64,000 nt of DNA from Verticillium longisporum (taxonomy: Eukaryota > Ascomycota > Sordariomycetes > Glomerellales > Plectosphaerellaceae). The notes beneath the pieces were generated by a model that was not told the origin of the DNA, did no database searches, and saw only the letters and a list, made by a program, of their open reading frames with translations. The stretch is from contig JAETXT010000001.1 in NCBI GenBank assembly GCA_019188255.1, forward strand, positions 4,278,001 through 4,342,000, read 5' to 3'. Shown piece after piece: positions 1 through 10,031 of this stretch. Within the stretch, counting starts at the first letter, position 1; every line of letters begins with the position of its first letter. The translations under genes were made by a program, and so were the position numbers.

Positions 1-1114
1 ATAGCTTAATAATAAGGGCATTTCTAATTATTAGTTTAATATTTAATATTATAGATAATAGAAATAGTCTATAATACCCGAATTCTATATAATTATTATT
101 AGATCTATTATTAAATTAATCTCCTAATAGCTTCTTATTCGCTTAGAAATAATTTATTAATATTAAAATAGAAAGGGCATTTTAGCTTATATAGGCCTTC
201 TTCTATTATAAATTTAATCCTAAATAGTTTAATTTATTTATTTCCTTCCTTCTCTTTATATTCTTAATTAAAAAGCTAATATCCTAATTATAGAGCTTAT
301 TTATTATTTAAATATTATTTAGCTATTATTCTATAATTAATTCTATAAGTTTTGTATTAAGAGATTCTAAAATTATAGCTTTAGATTTACTTCTCTAATT
401 AAAAGAGCTTATATTAAGCTTAAGAACTACCTTTTAAAAAGTAAAAGCTAAATTAACCTTTATATTCTATATAAGTAAATTATTTAAATAATTAATAAGA
501 AAAAGGAATAATATAAAACTTTAATTTAATTATAAATATATTATTTTAATATTAAATTCTAATAAAAATAGATTATAAAATAGCTTATCTTTCTTATATC
601 CTTTAAAGCCTTTAAGAAGATATAGGACGAGCTATAAATAGCTTTAAGAGCTAGGAATTCGGATTAATTATAATTCTAGCTATTACCCTATTCTAATAGC
701 TTTACTAAATAATAGGGGCTACTCTATTATTATATACTATATTCCTATTTATCTCTTAATTAATTATTAACCTTTAAAGATATCTTATTATATTAATAGC
801 TCGATTAGAATATTATAGGCTTAATTATCTACTCCCCCTCCCTCTTCTAGCTTCTATTTATTAATTCTATTATAAATAAGCTATCCTTTAAAGGGCTTAT
901 AAAGAAGCTCTCGAATTACCTCTAGATAGGGTCTTAAAGGGCGTTAAATATATTAAATAAGAATGCCTCTAGTACTTTAGAAAGGATACCGATAATGCCT
1001 CTATTATAGGGTCCTATAATACTCTAAGTTCTCTTACCTCTATTACTTAAACTATTACTTCTAGCTAAGTACTATCGGAGTAGGAATAGTTAGAACTACT
1101 ATTATTATATTCTA
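1..1114. repeat. RIP-degraded AT-rich repeat, left part
   Basis: Very AT-rich, dominated by TA steps, with almost no CA or TG and some surviving CG. This is the RIP footprint on an old repeat. No frame is open, and I could not name the element family. The same type of sequence resumes at 2996-3375 and 5240-5440, so the two DNA transposons between them are later insertions into one degraded unit. Confidence 0.75.
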
Positions 1115-1116
1115 TA

Positions 1117-1179
1117 ACGTGCATGATAAGCAAGTGGGCCAAACAAGCAAGTGGGCCAAACAAGCAAGTGGGCCACCTG
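1117..1179 (+). repeat. Left TIR of family A with three 17-bp iterons
   Basis: After ACGTGCATGAT come three copies of a unit starting AAGCAAGTGGGCCA at 17-bp spacing. The right TIR has only two copies. The units are plausible transposase binding sites (inference). Confidence 0.88.
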
Positions 1180-1232
1180 ACGACGAAAACGCGACCTTCT
1201 TACGTTAACCATTAATTCCTCCACCAACAACG

Positions 1233-2462
1233 ATGTCTCCGCCCTCACAAGAACGTCAATTACAGCTTGCTCTTCAGGCTATTCAAAATGACCCAGATCT
1301 CAGTATACGCGCTGCGACAAATATCTTTGGTGTTCCCCGAATGACCTTGACGCGTCGACTACGCGGTATTACTTCGCAACGCGACAGGATCCCCCTCAAT
1401 CGAAATTTGACGGAGCTCGAGGAGTTAACGATTGTTCAATACATACTTGAGCTAAATTCCCGAGCATTTCCTCCCCGGCTTTGTGAGGTTGAAGATATGG
1501 CTAATCGACTGCTAGCCGACCGCGACGCGCCGAGTGTCGGGAAGCGCTGGGCCTCAAACTTCGTCAGGCGACAACCAGAGCTTAAGACGCGTTTCTTTCG
1601 CAGATATGACTATCAGAGAGCCCAATGCGAAGATCCCGAGGCAATTCGCGATTGGTTCGCGCTCGTAAAGAACACAATCGCCAAATACGGTATCGCGGAG
1701 CCTGATATCTATAACTTCGATGAGACTGGGTTTATGATGGGCGTTATCGGGTCCGGAATGGTCGTTACGAACGCCGAAAGACGTTCTAATACGAAAATGG
1801 TCCAACCAGGAGGTCGGGAATGGGTGACAGTGATCCAAGGCGTTGGCGCAGACGGGTGGTGTGTCCCGCCGTTCATCATTATGGCGGGCAAAAATCACCT
1901 CTCAAGCTGGTACGAAGACAGCCCTCTACCTCACGACTGGGTAATCGCTACGACAGACAAAGGCTGGACAACAAATGAGAAAGGTCTAGAATGGATTCAG
2001 CATTTTGACAAGCATACCAAGCCCCGTCGGTCGGCCGGATATCGCCTCCTTATCCTAGATGGGCACCAAAGTCACCATTCCGTTGAGTTCGAGCTCTACT
2101 GCAAGGAAAACAACATCATTACGCTATGCATGCCTCCCCATTCATCTCACCTACTTCAACCTCTTGATGTTGGCTGTTTTGGCCCGCTAAAGCAGGCCTA
2201 CGGTCGGCAAATTGAGAAGAAGATGAGGGCAGGTACAAGCCACATCACGAAGGAGGACTTCTTTCCCGCGTTTTTCGCAGCTTTCAAAGAAGCTATGACG
2301 GAAAGGAATATCAAGGGGGTTCAGAGGTGCTGGGCTTGTCCCAATGAGCCCCGAAATTGTGGTTTCAAAGCTGGATGTGAAGCTACGGACACCGACGCCC
2401 GTCGAGGGGGTCCCCGATACATCAGAACCTTGGGTCTCCCAAACGCCTCACAACCCGATTGA
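1233..2462 (+). CDS. Family A transposase, HTH and DDE part
   Basis: A cut-and-paste transposase acting on the element's own TIRs. The N-terminal 50 residues look like a Psq-type helix-turn-helix (PRMTLTRRLRG). Residues about 60-125 fit a CENP-B/Tc5-type DNA-binding domain. The DDE nuclease core shows YNFDETGF (first Asp), LLILDGHQSHH (second Asp) and LLQPLDVGCFGPLK (third Asp), with 35 residues between the last two. Homology to family B holds until about 2315. The frame then runs on for about 48 unrelated codons because of a shift at the G5 run 2315-2319, and the true continuation lies in the frame starting at 2344. As it stands the product keeps the catalytic core but loses the C-terminal module. 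Confidence 0.85.
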   Translation: MSPPSQERQLQLALQAIQNDPDLSIRAATNIFGVPRMTLTRRLRGITSQRDRIPLNRNLTELEELTIVQYILELNSRAFPPRLCEVEDMANRLLADRDAPSVGKRWASNFVRRQPELKTRFFRRYDYQRAQCEDPEAIRDWFALVKNTIAKYGIAEPDIYNFDETGFMMGVIGSGMVVTNAERRSNTKMVQPGGREWVTVIQGVGADGWCVPPFIIMAGKNHLSSWYEDSPLPHDWVIATTDKGWTTNEKGLEWIQHFDKHTKPRRSAGYRLLILDGHQSHHSVEFELYCKENNIITLCMPPHSSHLLQPLDVGCFGPLKQAYGRQIEKKMRAGTSHITKEDFFPAFFAAFKEAMTERNIKGVQRCWACPNEPRNCGFKAGCEATDTDARRGGPRYIRTLGLPNASQPD

Positions 2463-2886
2463 AGCTAGCTGTCAGTCAGAGTTTATTAAAGGTCGAATCG
2501 CCCGACACCAAGGAAGCTCTCCGACGTCGATTCTTAACGCTATAGACCACTTTACCAAGGGGACGCGTGGAATCATGCATCAACTCGCCCTATTGAAGTC
2601 GGAGAACCAGATCCTTCGAGACGAGAACGCGACACTCAGCAAGCGTCGGAGAGCTAAGAAAACACGTCTCAGGCAAGGAGGGAGTCTAACTCTAGGTGAG
2701 GGACAGGAGATACAAACCAATATCGAGGTTCAGGTCCAGATAAATGAGGAAACGCGTCAGAGAAGCAGTCGCCAACCAAGGGACGGGACGAAGAAACGGC
2801 GCTGCGGTGTCTGCGGCGAGCCTGGACATAATGCGCGAACTTGTCAGCTGGAGACGAGGGCTTCTGAAGAAGAGGATTTCAAGTAG
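2344..2886 (+). CDS. Family A transposase, C-terminal coiled coil and zinc knuckle
   Basis: The downstream fragment of the same transposase, in a different frame. Conserved residues before the ATG at 2344 (GFRGAGLVP in this frame from about 2317) show it is a continuation, not a separate gene. It contains a helical stretch around HQLALLKSENQILRDENATL, typical of a coiled coil, then a basic KRRRAKKTR patch. It ends with a CCHC zinc knuckle, CGVCGEPGHNARTC (C-x2-C-x4-H-x4-C). A zinc knuckle at the end of a pogo-type transposase is uncommon in my experience. It could help bind nucleic acid or oligomerise; that role is inference. Confidence 0.75.
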   Translation: MSPEIVVSKLDVKLRTPTPVEGVPDTSEPWVSQTPHNPIEASCQSEFIKGRIARHQGSSPTSILNAIDHFTKGTRGIMHQLALLKSENQILRDENATLSKRRRAKKTRLRQGGSLTLGEGQEIQTNIEVQVQINEETRQRSSRQPRDGTKKRRCGVCGEPGHNARTCQLETRASEEEDFK

Positions 2887-2947
2887 TTTCAATTGATTTA
2901 AGGCGTTAGGGTTCACCGGGATGCTGCTGTCGTCGCATGGTCGTGGT

Positions 2948-2993
2948 CAGGTGGCCCACTTGCTTGTTTGGCCCACTTGCTTATCATGCACGT
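2948..2993 (-). repeat. Right TIR of family A with two 17-bp iterons
   Basis: The reverse complement matches the left TIR over 46 bp once one AAGCAAGTGGGCCA unit is removed from the left copy. It is followed by TA at 2994-2995. Confidence 0.88.
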
Positions 2994-2995
2994 TA

Positions 2996-3375
2996 CCGAT
3001 CTTACTTTAAAAACGTACTCCTATTATCTAGCTAAGGAAGAAGAGGAAGATTAATAGTAATAAGTAGATAGAGCTTATTATAGTATAATTAGCGACCTTT
3101 ATAGAGTCGTCTCGCTAATAAGAGGCTATATAATATCTCTTAGCTAAAGAGTAAATATATAATACCTCTTTATAATTATAGCTACTATTAATAGCTATTA
3201 TTATATAGCTATTATAGGGTATACTATAATAGCTATAATAGTAATTCTAGGGTAAATAGCCTAAGCTATTTATTCTAATAGCTTCTAGAGATTATAGTAA
3301 TTATAGCTAGTAATAGGGAGGGTTCTAAATAGCCTCTAATTAAAGCTAATTTAGTATTTATTATAGTCTTTCTAA
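2996..3375. repeat. RIP-degraded AT-rich repeat, middle part
   Basis: Continuation of the degraded repeat between transposon A and transposon B. Same TA-rich composition, no open frame. Confidence 0.7.
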
Positions 3376-3484
3376 TAACGTAATCCACAAGCGAGTGGTT
3401 CACCCATGCGAGTGGTTCACTTCACCCCGACCCGACAAACATTCCGAGGAAAACCTCAACCCAAACGCCGTAAATCAATTAAAA

Positions 3485-3994
3485 TCACTCCTCCTCGTCT
3501 TTTGCAGACGATGAGATAGCTACCTGACAAGTTCTCGCGTTGTGGCCGGTCTTCCCGCATACGCTACAGCATCGTTTCTTCGGCTGGGACCACGACGCGG
3601 GACCCGGGTTCTGCAGCGTTTCCTCTTTTATCTGGATATCTACTTCCTTCTGAGCAATCTTGTCCTGTCCCTCGCCTACAGCCATGCTTCCTCCTTCCCG
3701 GAGACGTAGCTTTTTGGCCCTCCGGCGTCGGCTTAGTGTAGCATTTTCCTCTCGAAGGATCATAACCTCTGACTTCAAAAGAGCGATCTGGTGCATAACA
3801 CCCCGCGTCCCCTTCGCAAGATAGTCAACAGCATCTAAAATTGACGTTGGGGAGCTTCCCTGGTGGCGTGAGATTCGCCCTTTGATGAAGTCAGTCTGGG
3901 AACCTGCCTCGAGCAGGTTAGTGGGCGTCTTAGAGACCCAAGAATCACGCTCCCCGTGGGACGTCCCCGGAGGCGTCGTCGTCCTCAACCTCAC
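3485..3994 (-). CDS. Family B copy 1 transposase, C-terminal module
   Basis: The 169-residue downstream frame overlaps the end of the DDE frame by 4 bases. A coiled-coil-like stretch (MHQIALLKSEVMILREENAT) is followed by a basic RRRRAKKLRLR patch and a terminal zinc knuckle, CSVCGKTGHNARTC. The first Met may not be a real start, since homology to family A extends upstream of it in this frame. It is best read as the second half of one transposase. Confidence 0.72.
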   Translation of the reverse strand: MRLRTTTPPGTSHGERDSWVSKTPTNLLEAGSQTDFIKGRISRHQGSSPTSILDAVDYLAKGTRGVMHQIALLKSEVMILREENATLSRRRRAKKLRLREGGSMAVGEGQDKIAQKEVDIQIKEETLQNPGPASWSQPKKRCCSVCGKTGHNARTCQVAISSSAKDEEE

Positions 3995-5139
3995 ATCCAG
4001 CTTTGACAGGACTGTTTCCGGGTTATGGGGGACAAGCCCCGCTCCTCGAAAGCCTCCCTGGATGTTTTTTCTGTCATTGCTTGCTGAAATGCAGCCGAAA
4101 ACGCCGGGAAGAAGTCCTCTTTGCTGATGTGCGTTGTACCCGCCCTCATCCTATCCTCGATTTGCCGACCGTATGCTTTCTTTAGTGGGCCAAAACACCC
4201 AACATCGAGAGGCTGGAGTAGATGTGACGAATGAGGAGGCATACAGAGTGTGATGATGTTGTTCTCCTTGCAGTAGAGTTCGAAGTCGACCGAGTGGTGA
4301 CTTTCGTGGCCATCCAGGATCAGTAGGCGATAACCGCCCGAAGTACGGGACTTTGTATGCCTGTCAAAATGCCGAATCCATTCCAGACCAATATCATTCG
4401 TCGTCCAGCCGTTTGGAGATGTTGCGATTCTCCAGTCGCGAGAAATCGCGTCGTCCTGGTACCAGCTCGAGAGGTGGTACTTGCCCGAAACCACGATGAA
4501 CGGCGGGACGGAGAAACCCAACGCGCCAACGCCCTGGATCACCGTAACCCATTCCCGGTTGCCTGGCTGCCTCATCTTCACATTGGACCGTCTTTCCGAA
4601 CTGGTCACGACCATTCCGTTGGCGATAACGCCCATCTGGAAGCCGGTCTCGTCAAAGTTGTACATGTCAGCCTCTTGGATGCCGTACTTGGCGATCATGT
4701 TATGCACGAGGCGGAACCACGCGTTTATCGCGTCCGGATCTTCGCATTGGGCCCTCTTGTAGTCGTACTTGCGAAAGAAACGCGTCCGGAGCTCTGGTTG
4801 CCGTTTGACGAAGTTTGCGGCCCAGTTCTTCCCGACGCGTGGCGCGTCACGGTCGGCAAGCAGGCGATTCGCCATATCTCCGACCTCACCCAACCGGGGA
4901 GGGTAAGATCGCGCATCTAGGTCAAGGATATATTCGACAATAGTTTTCTCTTCTAGTACTGTTAATTTGGCAGAATTGGGCGGGCTTTCGCGTCGGGAGG
5001 GTTTGCCCTTCTGGCGTCGGAGGAGCGTCGTTAAGGGGACGGTGTAGATCCTCGCAGCACTCCGGGCGCTTAGGTTCGGGTCATTGTCCATAGCTTGGAT
5101 AGCAAGGAATAATTGACCTTCTGTTGAAAGAGTCTCCAT
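3991..5139 (-). CDS. Family B copy 1 transposase, HTH and DDE part
   Basis: Same domain order as the family A protein: an N-terminal helix-turn-helix (LTTLLRRQKG), a CENP-B-like region, then a DDE core with YNFDETGF, LLILDGHESHH and LLQPLDVGCFGPLK. The reading frame leaves the conserved path at a run of six A (minus strand; T6 at 4065-4070 on plus) and stops 25 codons later. A -1 shift there would restore homology and join it to the downstream C-terminal frame (3485-3994). The only difference I saw from copy 2 is codon 6 (Thr here, Lys there). Confidence 0.85.
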   Translation of the reverse strand: METLSTEGQLFLAIQAMDNDPNLSARSAARIYTVPLTTLLRRQKGKPSRRESPPNSAKLTVLEEKTIVEYILDLDARSYPPRLGEVGDMANRLLADRDAPRVGKNWAANFVKRQPELRTRFFRKYDYKRAQCEDPDAINAWFRLVHNMIAKYGIQEADMYNFDETGFQMGVIANGMVVTSSERRSNVKMRQPGNREWVTVIQGVGALGFSVPPFIVVSGKYHLSSWYQDDAISRDWRIATSPNGWTTNDIGLEWIRHFDRHTKSRTSGGYRLLILDGHESHHSVDFELYCKENNIITLCMPPHSSHLLQPLDVGCFGPLKKAYGRQIEDRMRAGTTHISKEDFFPAFSAAFQQAMTEKTSREAFEERGLSPITRKQSCQSWM

Positions 5140-5239
5140 CGCGGGCGGAGGTGGAATCTGTAGAATTCAGGTGTAGGTCGTGGGCCCGGGCGAAGTGAAC
5201 CACTCGCTTGGGTGAACCACTCGCTTGTGGATTACGTTA

Positions 5240-5440
5240 TCCTAATTTATAATATAAAAAAATTAGTACTAGCTACTTTAAGCTATTAAAGGCTATTAAT
5301 AGCTATTTTATAATTTATTTACTTTATTATTCTATTAAGTAACTTAAAGGTATATAAGACGAGGATAAGTATATAGTTACTATAGCTAATTTTAGTAATA
5401 GAGCTATATTTATAGCTTCCCCCCTATCTTCTATAGCTTT
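5240..5440. repeat. RIP-degraded AT-rich repeat, right part
   Basis: Last piece of the degraded repeat before composition returns to normal near 5450. Confidence 0.65.
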
Positions 5441-6371
5441 ACCCCTATTAGGCAGAGCAAATAACTAATAAGGGCCGAATAAATAACCGTCCTCCTATGC
5501 CCATAGCACCACACACATTCCGCCACTCTTCTGTCCACCTCCCGAGGCAGGTACACCTTAGGTACCTGAGGCACCTGGTCGTACAAGATTTAGGTCCTGC
5601 GCCGGGACAATCACCTCCCTCCCGACTCTCTCGATTGCCCTGAGTTGAAAAGAGCTGAGTGACCGGAGCTGAGGGCAAATTACACCGACAAAGTCTGACT
5701 TGGGTGACAACACTCGCTGACCAGCAAGCAAGAATATAGACACAAGTCTCATGCTGCAAGGCACCAAAATGCAAGAGTTGCTGAAACAGAAAACCTCACA
5801 GCAAAAGTCGTCACACTCAGTTGTCTCGGGAACCCCTATCAATTGAACGGCATTCTCGTCTGGGGTCTAGGGCACGGCCCTGCCAGAAACCGTGGCTTTG
5901 GCATGACAGGTCGTTCGCGACACATGGGTGGTTGTCAACTTTCTTGGTGCACGCCTCTGTCTTGCTGTGCCGCCCGCCCCGCCCTCGTCCCGTCCCGTAT
6001 TGTTGGCAGATCCTCGACGCAGTTCAGACATCCTTCTTTTTTCTGTGCCTTGCATGGCTGGACATATTGAAACTGTATGCAATATGTTGTCATTCGAACG
6101 ACCAAAGATCGCCGTCGTGGCGTGCGTAACTTAGACACTACGTTCATCCTCATTACGCATGGTTGACGGCATGCCCTGTCTGATGCAAGGCGCGCTTGAG
6201 CAAGGTTGTAGCAGGACGCTGGCGTCTGTCAATCTCATAGTTTCTATGATCTATAAAGTCCAGAGTCGCTGGACAGCACTGGACTGGTTTCGGCAGACAC
6301 TCGACATCCACACTCACAGGCTTCTCAGCACCACAGCTTCTTCAGCACTACAAAACTTCACATTCGTTACT
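5441..6371. other. Intergenic, promoter side of the secreted-protein gene
   Basis: Normal-composition DNA between the transposon block and the first gene. It holds a small cluster of AGGTAC/GGTACC motifs at about 5547-5577 and a TATA box near 6252. Open frames here show no family signature. Confidence 0.5.
6252..6257 (+). promoter_or_regulatory. TATA box upstream of 6372
   Basis: TATAAA lies 115 bp upstream of the chosen ATG, a fitting distance for a fungal core promoter. Confidence 0.55.
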
Positions 6372-7768
6372 ATGGCCACCCGCCGAACCTTCTTCTCTTT
6401 CCTGGCAGCTCTGTGCGCGGCGCAGGGCATCAATGCCACTTCATACTGCTACTGTGAAGGCGGCCCTGGTTTCCACTACCTTGGCATTGAGACTGTGTGT
6501 GCCGAGCTCGGGTAAGTCCTCGATGGCATGAGCAGCAAAGTCTTGAGCATTGCTGACCATGATCGAAGCACGCCATGGAACACGACCAACTGCGATCTCG
6601 GCAGCTCTGACGTCTGCAAGTTCGGCGGCGACGGCGCCGCGCCTACCGATGGCACGCAATCTCTCCGGCAGTGGTGTAAGATGAACTCCGAGCACTCGTG
6701 ACATGGGAGGATGAGTACTTCCAGAGACTGACCTACAACAGGTGAAAGTAGTGACCGCCAGGGACGGGATCTCAATGGCGAGACGGTGCAAGGGGGTGCC
6801 CTCATCTGCACAGAGTCGAAGCCCGGTACGCCGAAGATTGTTGGGGTTTGCACCCTCGAGAGACTGACAACTGACATGAGACAGAATGGGTCGACGATTC
6901 GTGTGAAGCTCTTGGAGAGGCGGGACTAGAGGAAGATGTAGAAGGTCCCCCCATCGACCTCGACGAGCCAGTCGATGGGTCGGAAGACACGGACGGCATC
7001 CCGACACGCCTCCGTCGCCAAGCCGACAAATTTGGAAGCGACTTTCTCCGCTACGTCCCTGCTAGCAAGACGGCCAACCTGATCAAGACGGCATCCAATC
7101 GCGACGTCAAGACCCACGGTGACGGCAGCAAAGAGACGATCTATCAGGTCAACGAGCTGCGCCTCAAGGGATACAACTGGAAATTCCTGCGGAGCTACGA
7201 CAACCAAAAGGGCGCCGCCGACTTCACCGACAGCGTCGAGATCACCAAGGGCTTCGAGACATCGTCCGGCTCCAATACCAAGGCGGAACTGGCCGTGAGC
7301 TTTGGCTACAACGGCCTCGCCGCCCAGTTCAGCGTCGACGCCAGTCTCTCACACGAGTTCTTCTCCCAGAAGCGCGAGACGGTCACGACGAAGCGCAACG
7401 AGACGTTTTTCGTGCCCAAGGGCGCCGCCGCCTATCTCTACCAAAAGGTGTACGTCTGGGAGTCGACGGTGACGTTCAGGTTGACGTCCGTCGGCGGCTC
7501 GTTTGACAACGGGGGCAAGCCGGGCAAGCGTGGCACCTTTGACCTCGCCATTGACGAGAGCGAGCCCCTCTTGGCTTCGTTTGAGTTTGACGTCTTGACG
7601 GAAGAGAAGGTTGTTAAGGACGCGCCGCTGCTCGACCGCGGGAATTTCGACGTCGAGAGGCTCTTCGAGCTGAAAGAACCCAAGTTCCCCAAGGCTGATG
7701 CTCTGTACGAGGAGGACTGGACCGGCCACGTTCGCGACTTTATCAAGAAGCTCGGCTTCACGATCTGA
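6372..7768 (+). CDS. Secreted protein, possibly aerolysin-like beta-pore fold
   Basis: Four exons: 6372-6511, 6569-6675, 6742-6825 and 6885-7768, joined by introns of 57, 66 and 59 bp, giving 404 residues. The start carries a signal peptide (MATRRTFFSFLAALCAAQG..). The N-terminal third is Cys-rich (CYC, NCDLG, DVCKF, WC, IC, SCE), fitting a disulfide-stabilised head. The C-terminal half has long Ser/Thr-rich alternating strands around residues 215-330 (ETSSGSNTKAELAVSFGYN, then TVTTKRNETFF). That pattern recalls the strand and insertion-loop region of aerolysin-type pore-forming proteins. This is a resemblance in pattern, not a proven family match. It could equally be another secreted beta-sandwich protein. 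Confidence 0.75.
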
Positions 7769-8991
7769 TCGGGGGGGTTCCCAAACAGGGCTTCTGCAAC
7801 AAGCCTGGAAGCACCGAGCCAGACATCATTCGTGCCTGGAGACAAGGACGAATGCATGGAGAGCGGGTAAGTGGGGCTTGCCACTCTTCTCAGCGTCGCT
7901 ACAACGAAGACAAACGAGTAATGGTCAGGGGTTTGCTGTAATTTCAACTTGTTGTTTTCATTCCAAGTAGTTCCTTAAGATTCTGATATATAATTCTATT
8001 GCGCAAGAACGCGCAACATCTTTCCATCAGCAATCACCTCGTGGCCATGTTTAAAGTTTAAGCTAACTCCTGTGCACGCTCTACCTTGGGTGCATGTCCT
8101 GGAGTCAAAGTTGTTCATTAATCATGTCTCCTGGTATACCATGTGTTCAATCCATCGAAGATCATCGAAGATGAGAGACGTCGGAGTACTAGACTTTCTC
8201 TGGGAGTTTCTGTGTTGTGATATCAGGCAGGGTGGGCGAAACACTGTTTTAAACATGAATGCTTTTCTGTCCCTCAACCCAGCATGCATCTCGATCGTTG
8301 GCCATCCCTCACCCCACAAACTTGCAAAAGAATAAGCAAAAAAAGATTGAAGGAAAAAACGAAATTAAAATTTACCTAGGTGCTTTCTAAAAGTTAACAT
8401 CCTCCTCTAAAGACTTCGTATGGTCTACCTCACGAGGCAAGCCAACTCAAGGCATCAAGAGGCAAAGGAAGGCAGATGGTGGCGCCACTGGCCTCGCATG
8501 AGCCACTGCTGACTCAAGGCGAAGCCAAGCATCACCTGCTACCGCCTGCCAGCACTTGAACTTGTCTCACTCGATGCCCCTCCCCCAGCCGAGGTGCGAT
8601 GCCCGAGTCGGGGAACTCCAGCCCAAGCACTGCCAAGCACCGCCCGACGAACCCAAACCCGATCCAATGACGGCCTGGGCCCCCGGGTCAAAACATCAGA
8701 TCATCTCGTTCCTGAACGACAGAGAAGAGGCGTCCATCTACACTCTGTTACACCAAGTGGACTGACTGGCCTCTCGTCACGCAAATTCATGAAACCCGCC
8801 TATAAAGCGCCCTTGGTCCTAGAACGTCAACCAAAGGGAACATCGTCACAAGGCATTGCAACATCTCATCGTCACCAACACACCGGACATCTTACCCCGC
8901 TTCGGCCTGCTCAAACCATCTCGATCAAACCCAGCAAACACTCGGCACATCACCCCATCCTCACACCCATACGCATCACAGGACGTCCAAC
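7769..8991. other. Intergenic
   Basis: 3' flank of the secreted-protein gene and promoter of the next gene. Only a TATA box at 8801 stands out; short frames show no recognisable domain. Confidence 0.5.
8801..8806 (+). promoter_or_regulatory. TATA box upstream of the NRDE gene
   Basis: TATAAA about 190 bp upstream of the ATG at 8992, in the context CCGCCTATAAAGCGCCC. Confidence 0.5.
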
Positions 8992-10031
8992 ATGTGCATC
9001 GTACTTCTCACGACAGCTCACCCCTCCTACGCCCTCATCGTCATCGACAACCGCGACGAGTTCATCCTCCGCCCCACCTCCCGCCCACACTGGTGGTCCC
9101 TCCCCCCGGGGCCCAACGAGCTCACGCCGCGCGACCCCCAGCGCGCCGAGAGGGGCACCTGGCCCGGCCCCACCTCGCCCGGCGCCCTCGCCGTGCTGAC
9201 CAACTACCGCGAAGACGGGCCCCGGACGCCGAGCACCCGATCCACGCGCAGCGGTCCCGCGGCGGCATGGTGACGGCCTGGCTGGGCGCCGACCCGCACG
9301 AGCCGACGGCCGAGACGGTGCAGAAGCTCGTCGCCGACGGCGGCGTGCGCGGCGTCGGCGGCTTCAGCATGGTGGCCGGCAAGCTGCGGCGGAAGCGGGG
9401 CGAGGAACGCGCGCTCGAGGGCATCGCCATTGTCTCGAACCGGTGCGGCCACGTGCATGACGTGCCTTGGATCGGCGAGGCGAGGGGCGAGGTCTACGGC
9501 CTCAGCAACACGTCGTACCACGATCCCGAGGCGTGGCCCAAGGTCGAGGACGGCAAGAGGCTCGTCAAGGAGGCCGTGGAGCAGGCGGTGGCTGAGGGCC
9601 TCGATGAGGAGGCGCTGGCGGAGAAGCTGTTTGGCGTGCTGGGCACGGATACGCTGCCGGCGCCCAGGCCGGGGCAGGGGTTCGCCGAATACATCCCGCA
9701 ACTGAAACACAGCATCTTCATCCCGTCGATTGGCGATGAGCATCACCGGCAGGCCATGGTCGAGGCTACGAAGAGAGGCAAGGGCGAGTGGGATACCGAC
9801 GACAAAAAGGCGGCCGAACAGCTGCAGCGACCTGATGCGACGCCTGGCGAGAACGGCATCGGATTCGACACTGGCATGTACGGGACGCAGAGACAGTCAG
9901 TCATTCTGGTTGACTGGGATGGAAATGTTGTCTTCAAGGAGCGTGCCCTCTGGGATTCGAATGGAAACCCGATCCCGAAAGGAGAGGGCGACGTCGTCTT
10001 CAAGTACAAGATTGAGGGGTGGGATGACTGA
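8992..10031 (+). CDS. NRDE-domain protein, TANGO2 family, with a frameshift
   Basis: The N-terminus MCIVLLTT..PSYALIVIDNRDEF.LRPT is diagnostic for the NRDE/TANGO2 family, which is linked to Golgi organisation and to haem or acyl-lipid handling in other eukaryotes. The first frame runs through AVLTNYREDG and is then lost near 9217-9224, at GGGCCCC. The family continuation (QRSRGGMVTAWLG, then GIAIVSNRCG, YGLSNTSYHDP, GMYGTQRQSVILVDWDGNVVF) is in the next frame to 10031. One extra C in the C-run would restore a 346-residue protein of normal length. No intron with GT..AG ends fits. This is either a recent pseudogene or a sequencing error in a GC-rich homopolymer. Confidence 0.85.

Larger units (their letters stand above)
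1117..2993 (+). mobile_element. pogo/Fot1-type DNA transposon, family A
   Basis: A complete 1877 bp element flanked by TA on each side (1115-1116 and 2994-2995), the target duplication of Tc1/mariner/pogo elements. The ends begin and finish with ACGT. The terminal inverted repeats are 63 bp on the left and 46 bp on the right; the left one carries an additional 17-bp repeat unit. The single cargo is a pogo-type transposase, read left to right and split by a frameshift. Unlike its surroundings the element has ordinary base composition, so it arrived after, or escaped, RIP. Confidence 0.93.
3378..5237 (-). mobile_element. pogo/Fot1-type DNA transposon, family B copy 1
   Basis: An 1860 bp element flanked by TA (3376-3377 and 5238-5239), with 46 bp TIRs differing at one position. 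Each TIR starts ACGTAATCC and holds two AAGCGAGTGGTTCAC-type units at 17-bp spacing, the same plan as family A with a different sequence. The transposase reads on the minus strand. A second copy of the same length lies in the opposite orientation at 53537-55396. Composition is normal, so this copy is not RIPed. Confidence 0.93.

Noticed and set aside
1117..1179. CRISPR-like spaced direct repeats
   Set aside because: The spacing is 17 bp with no unique spacers, they sit in a TIR, and the genome is eukaryotic.
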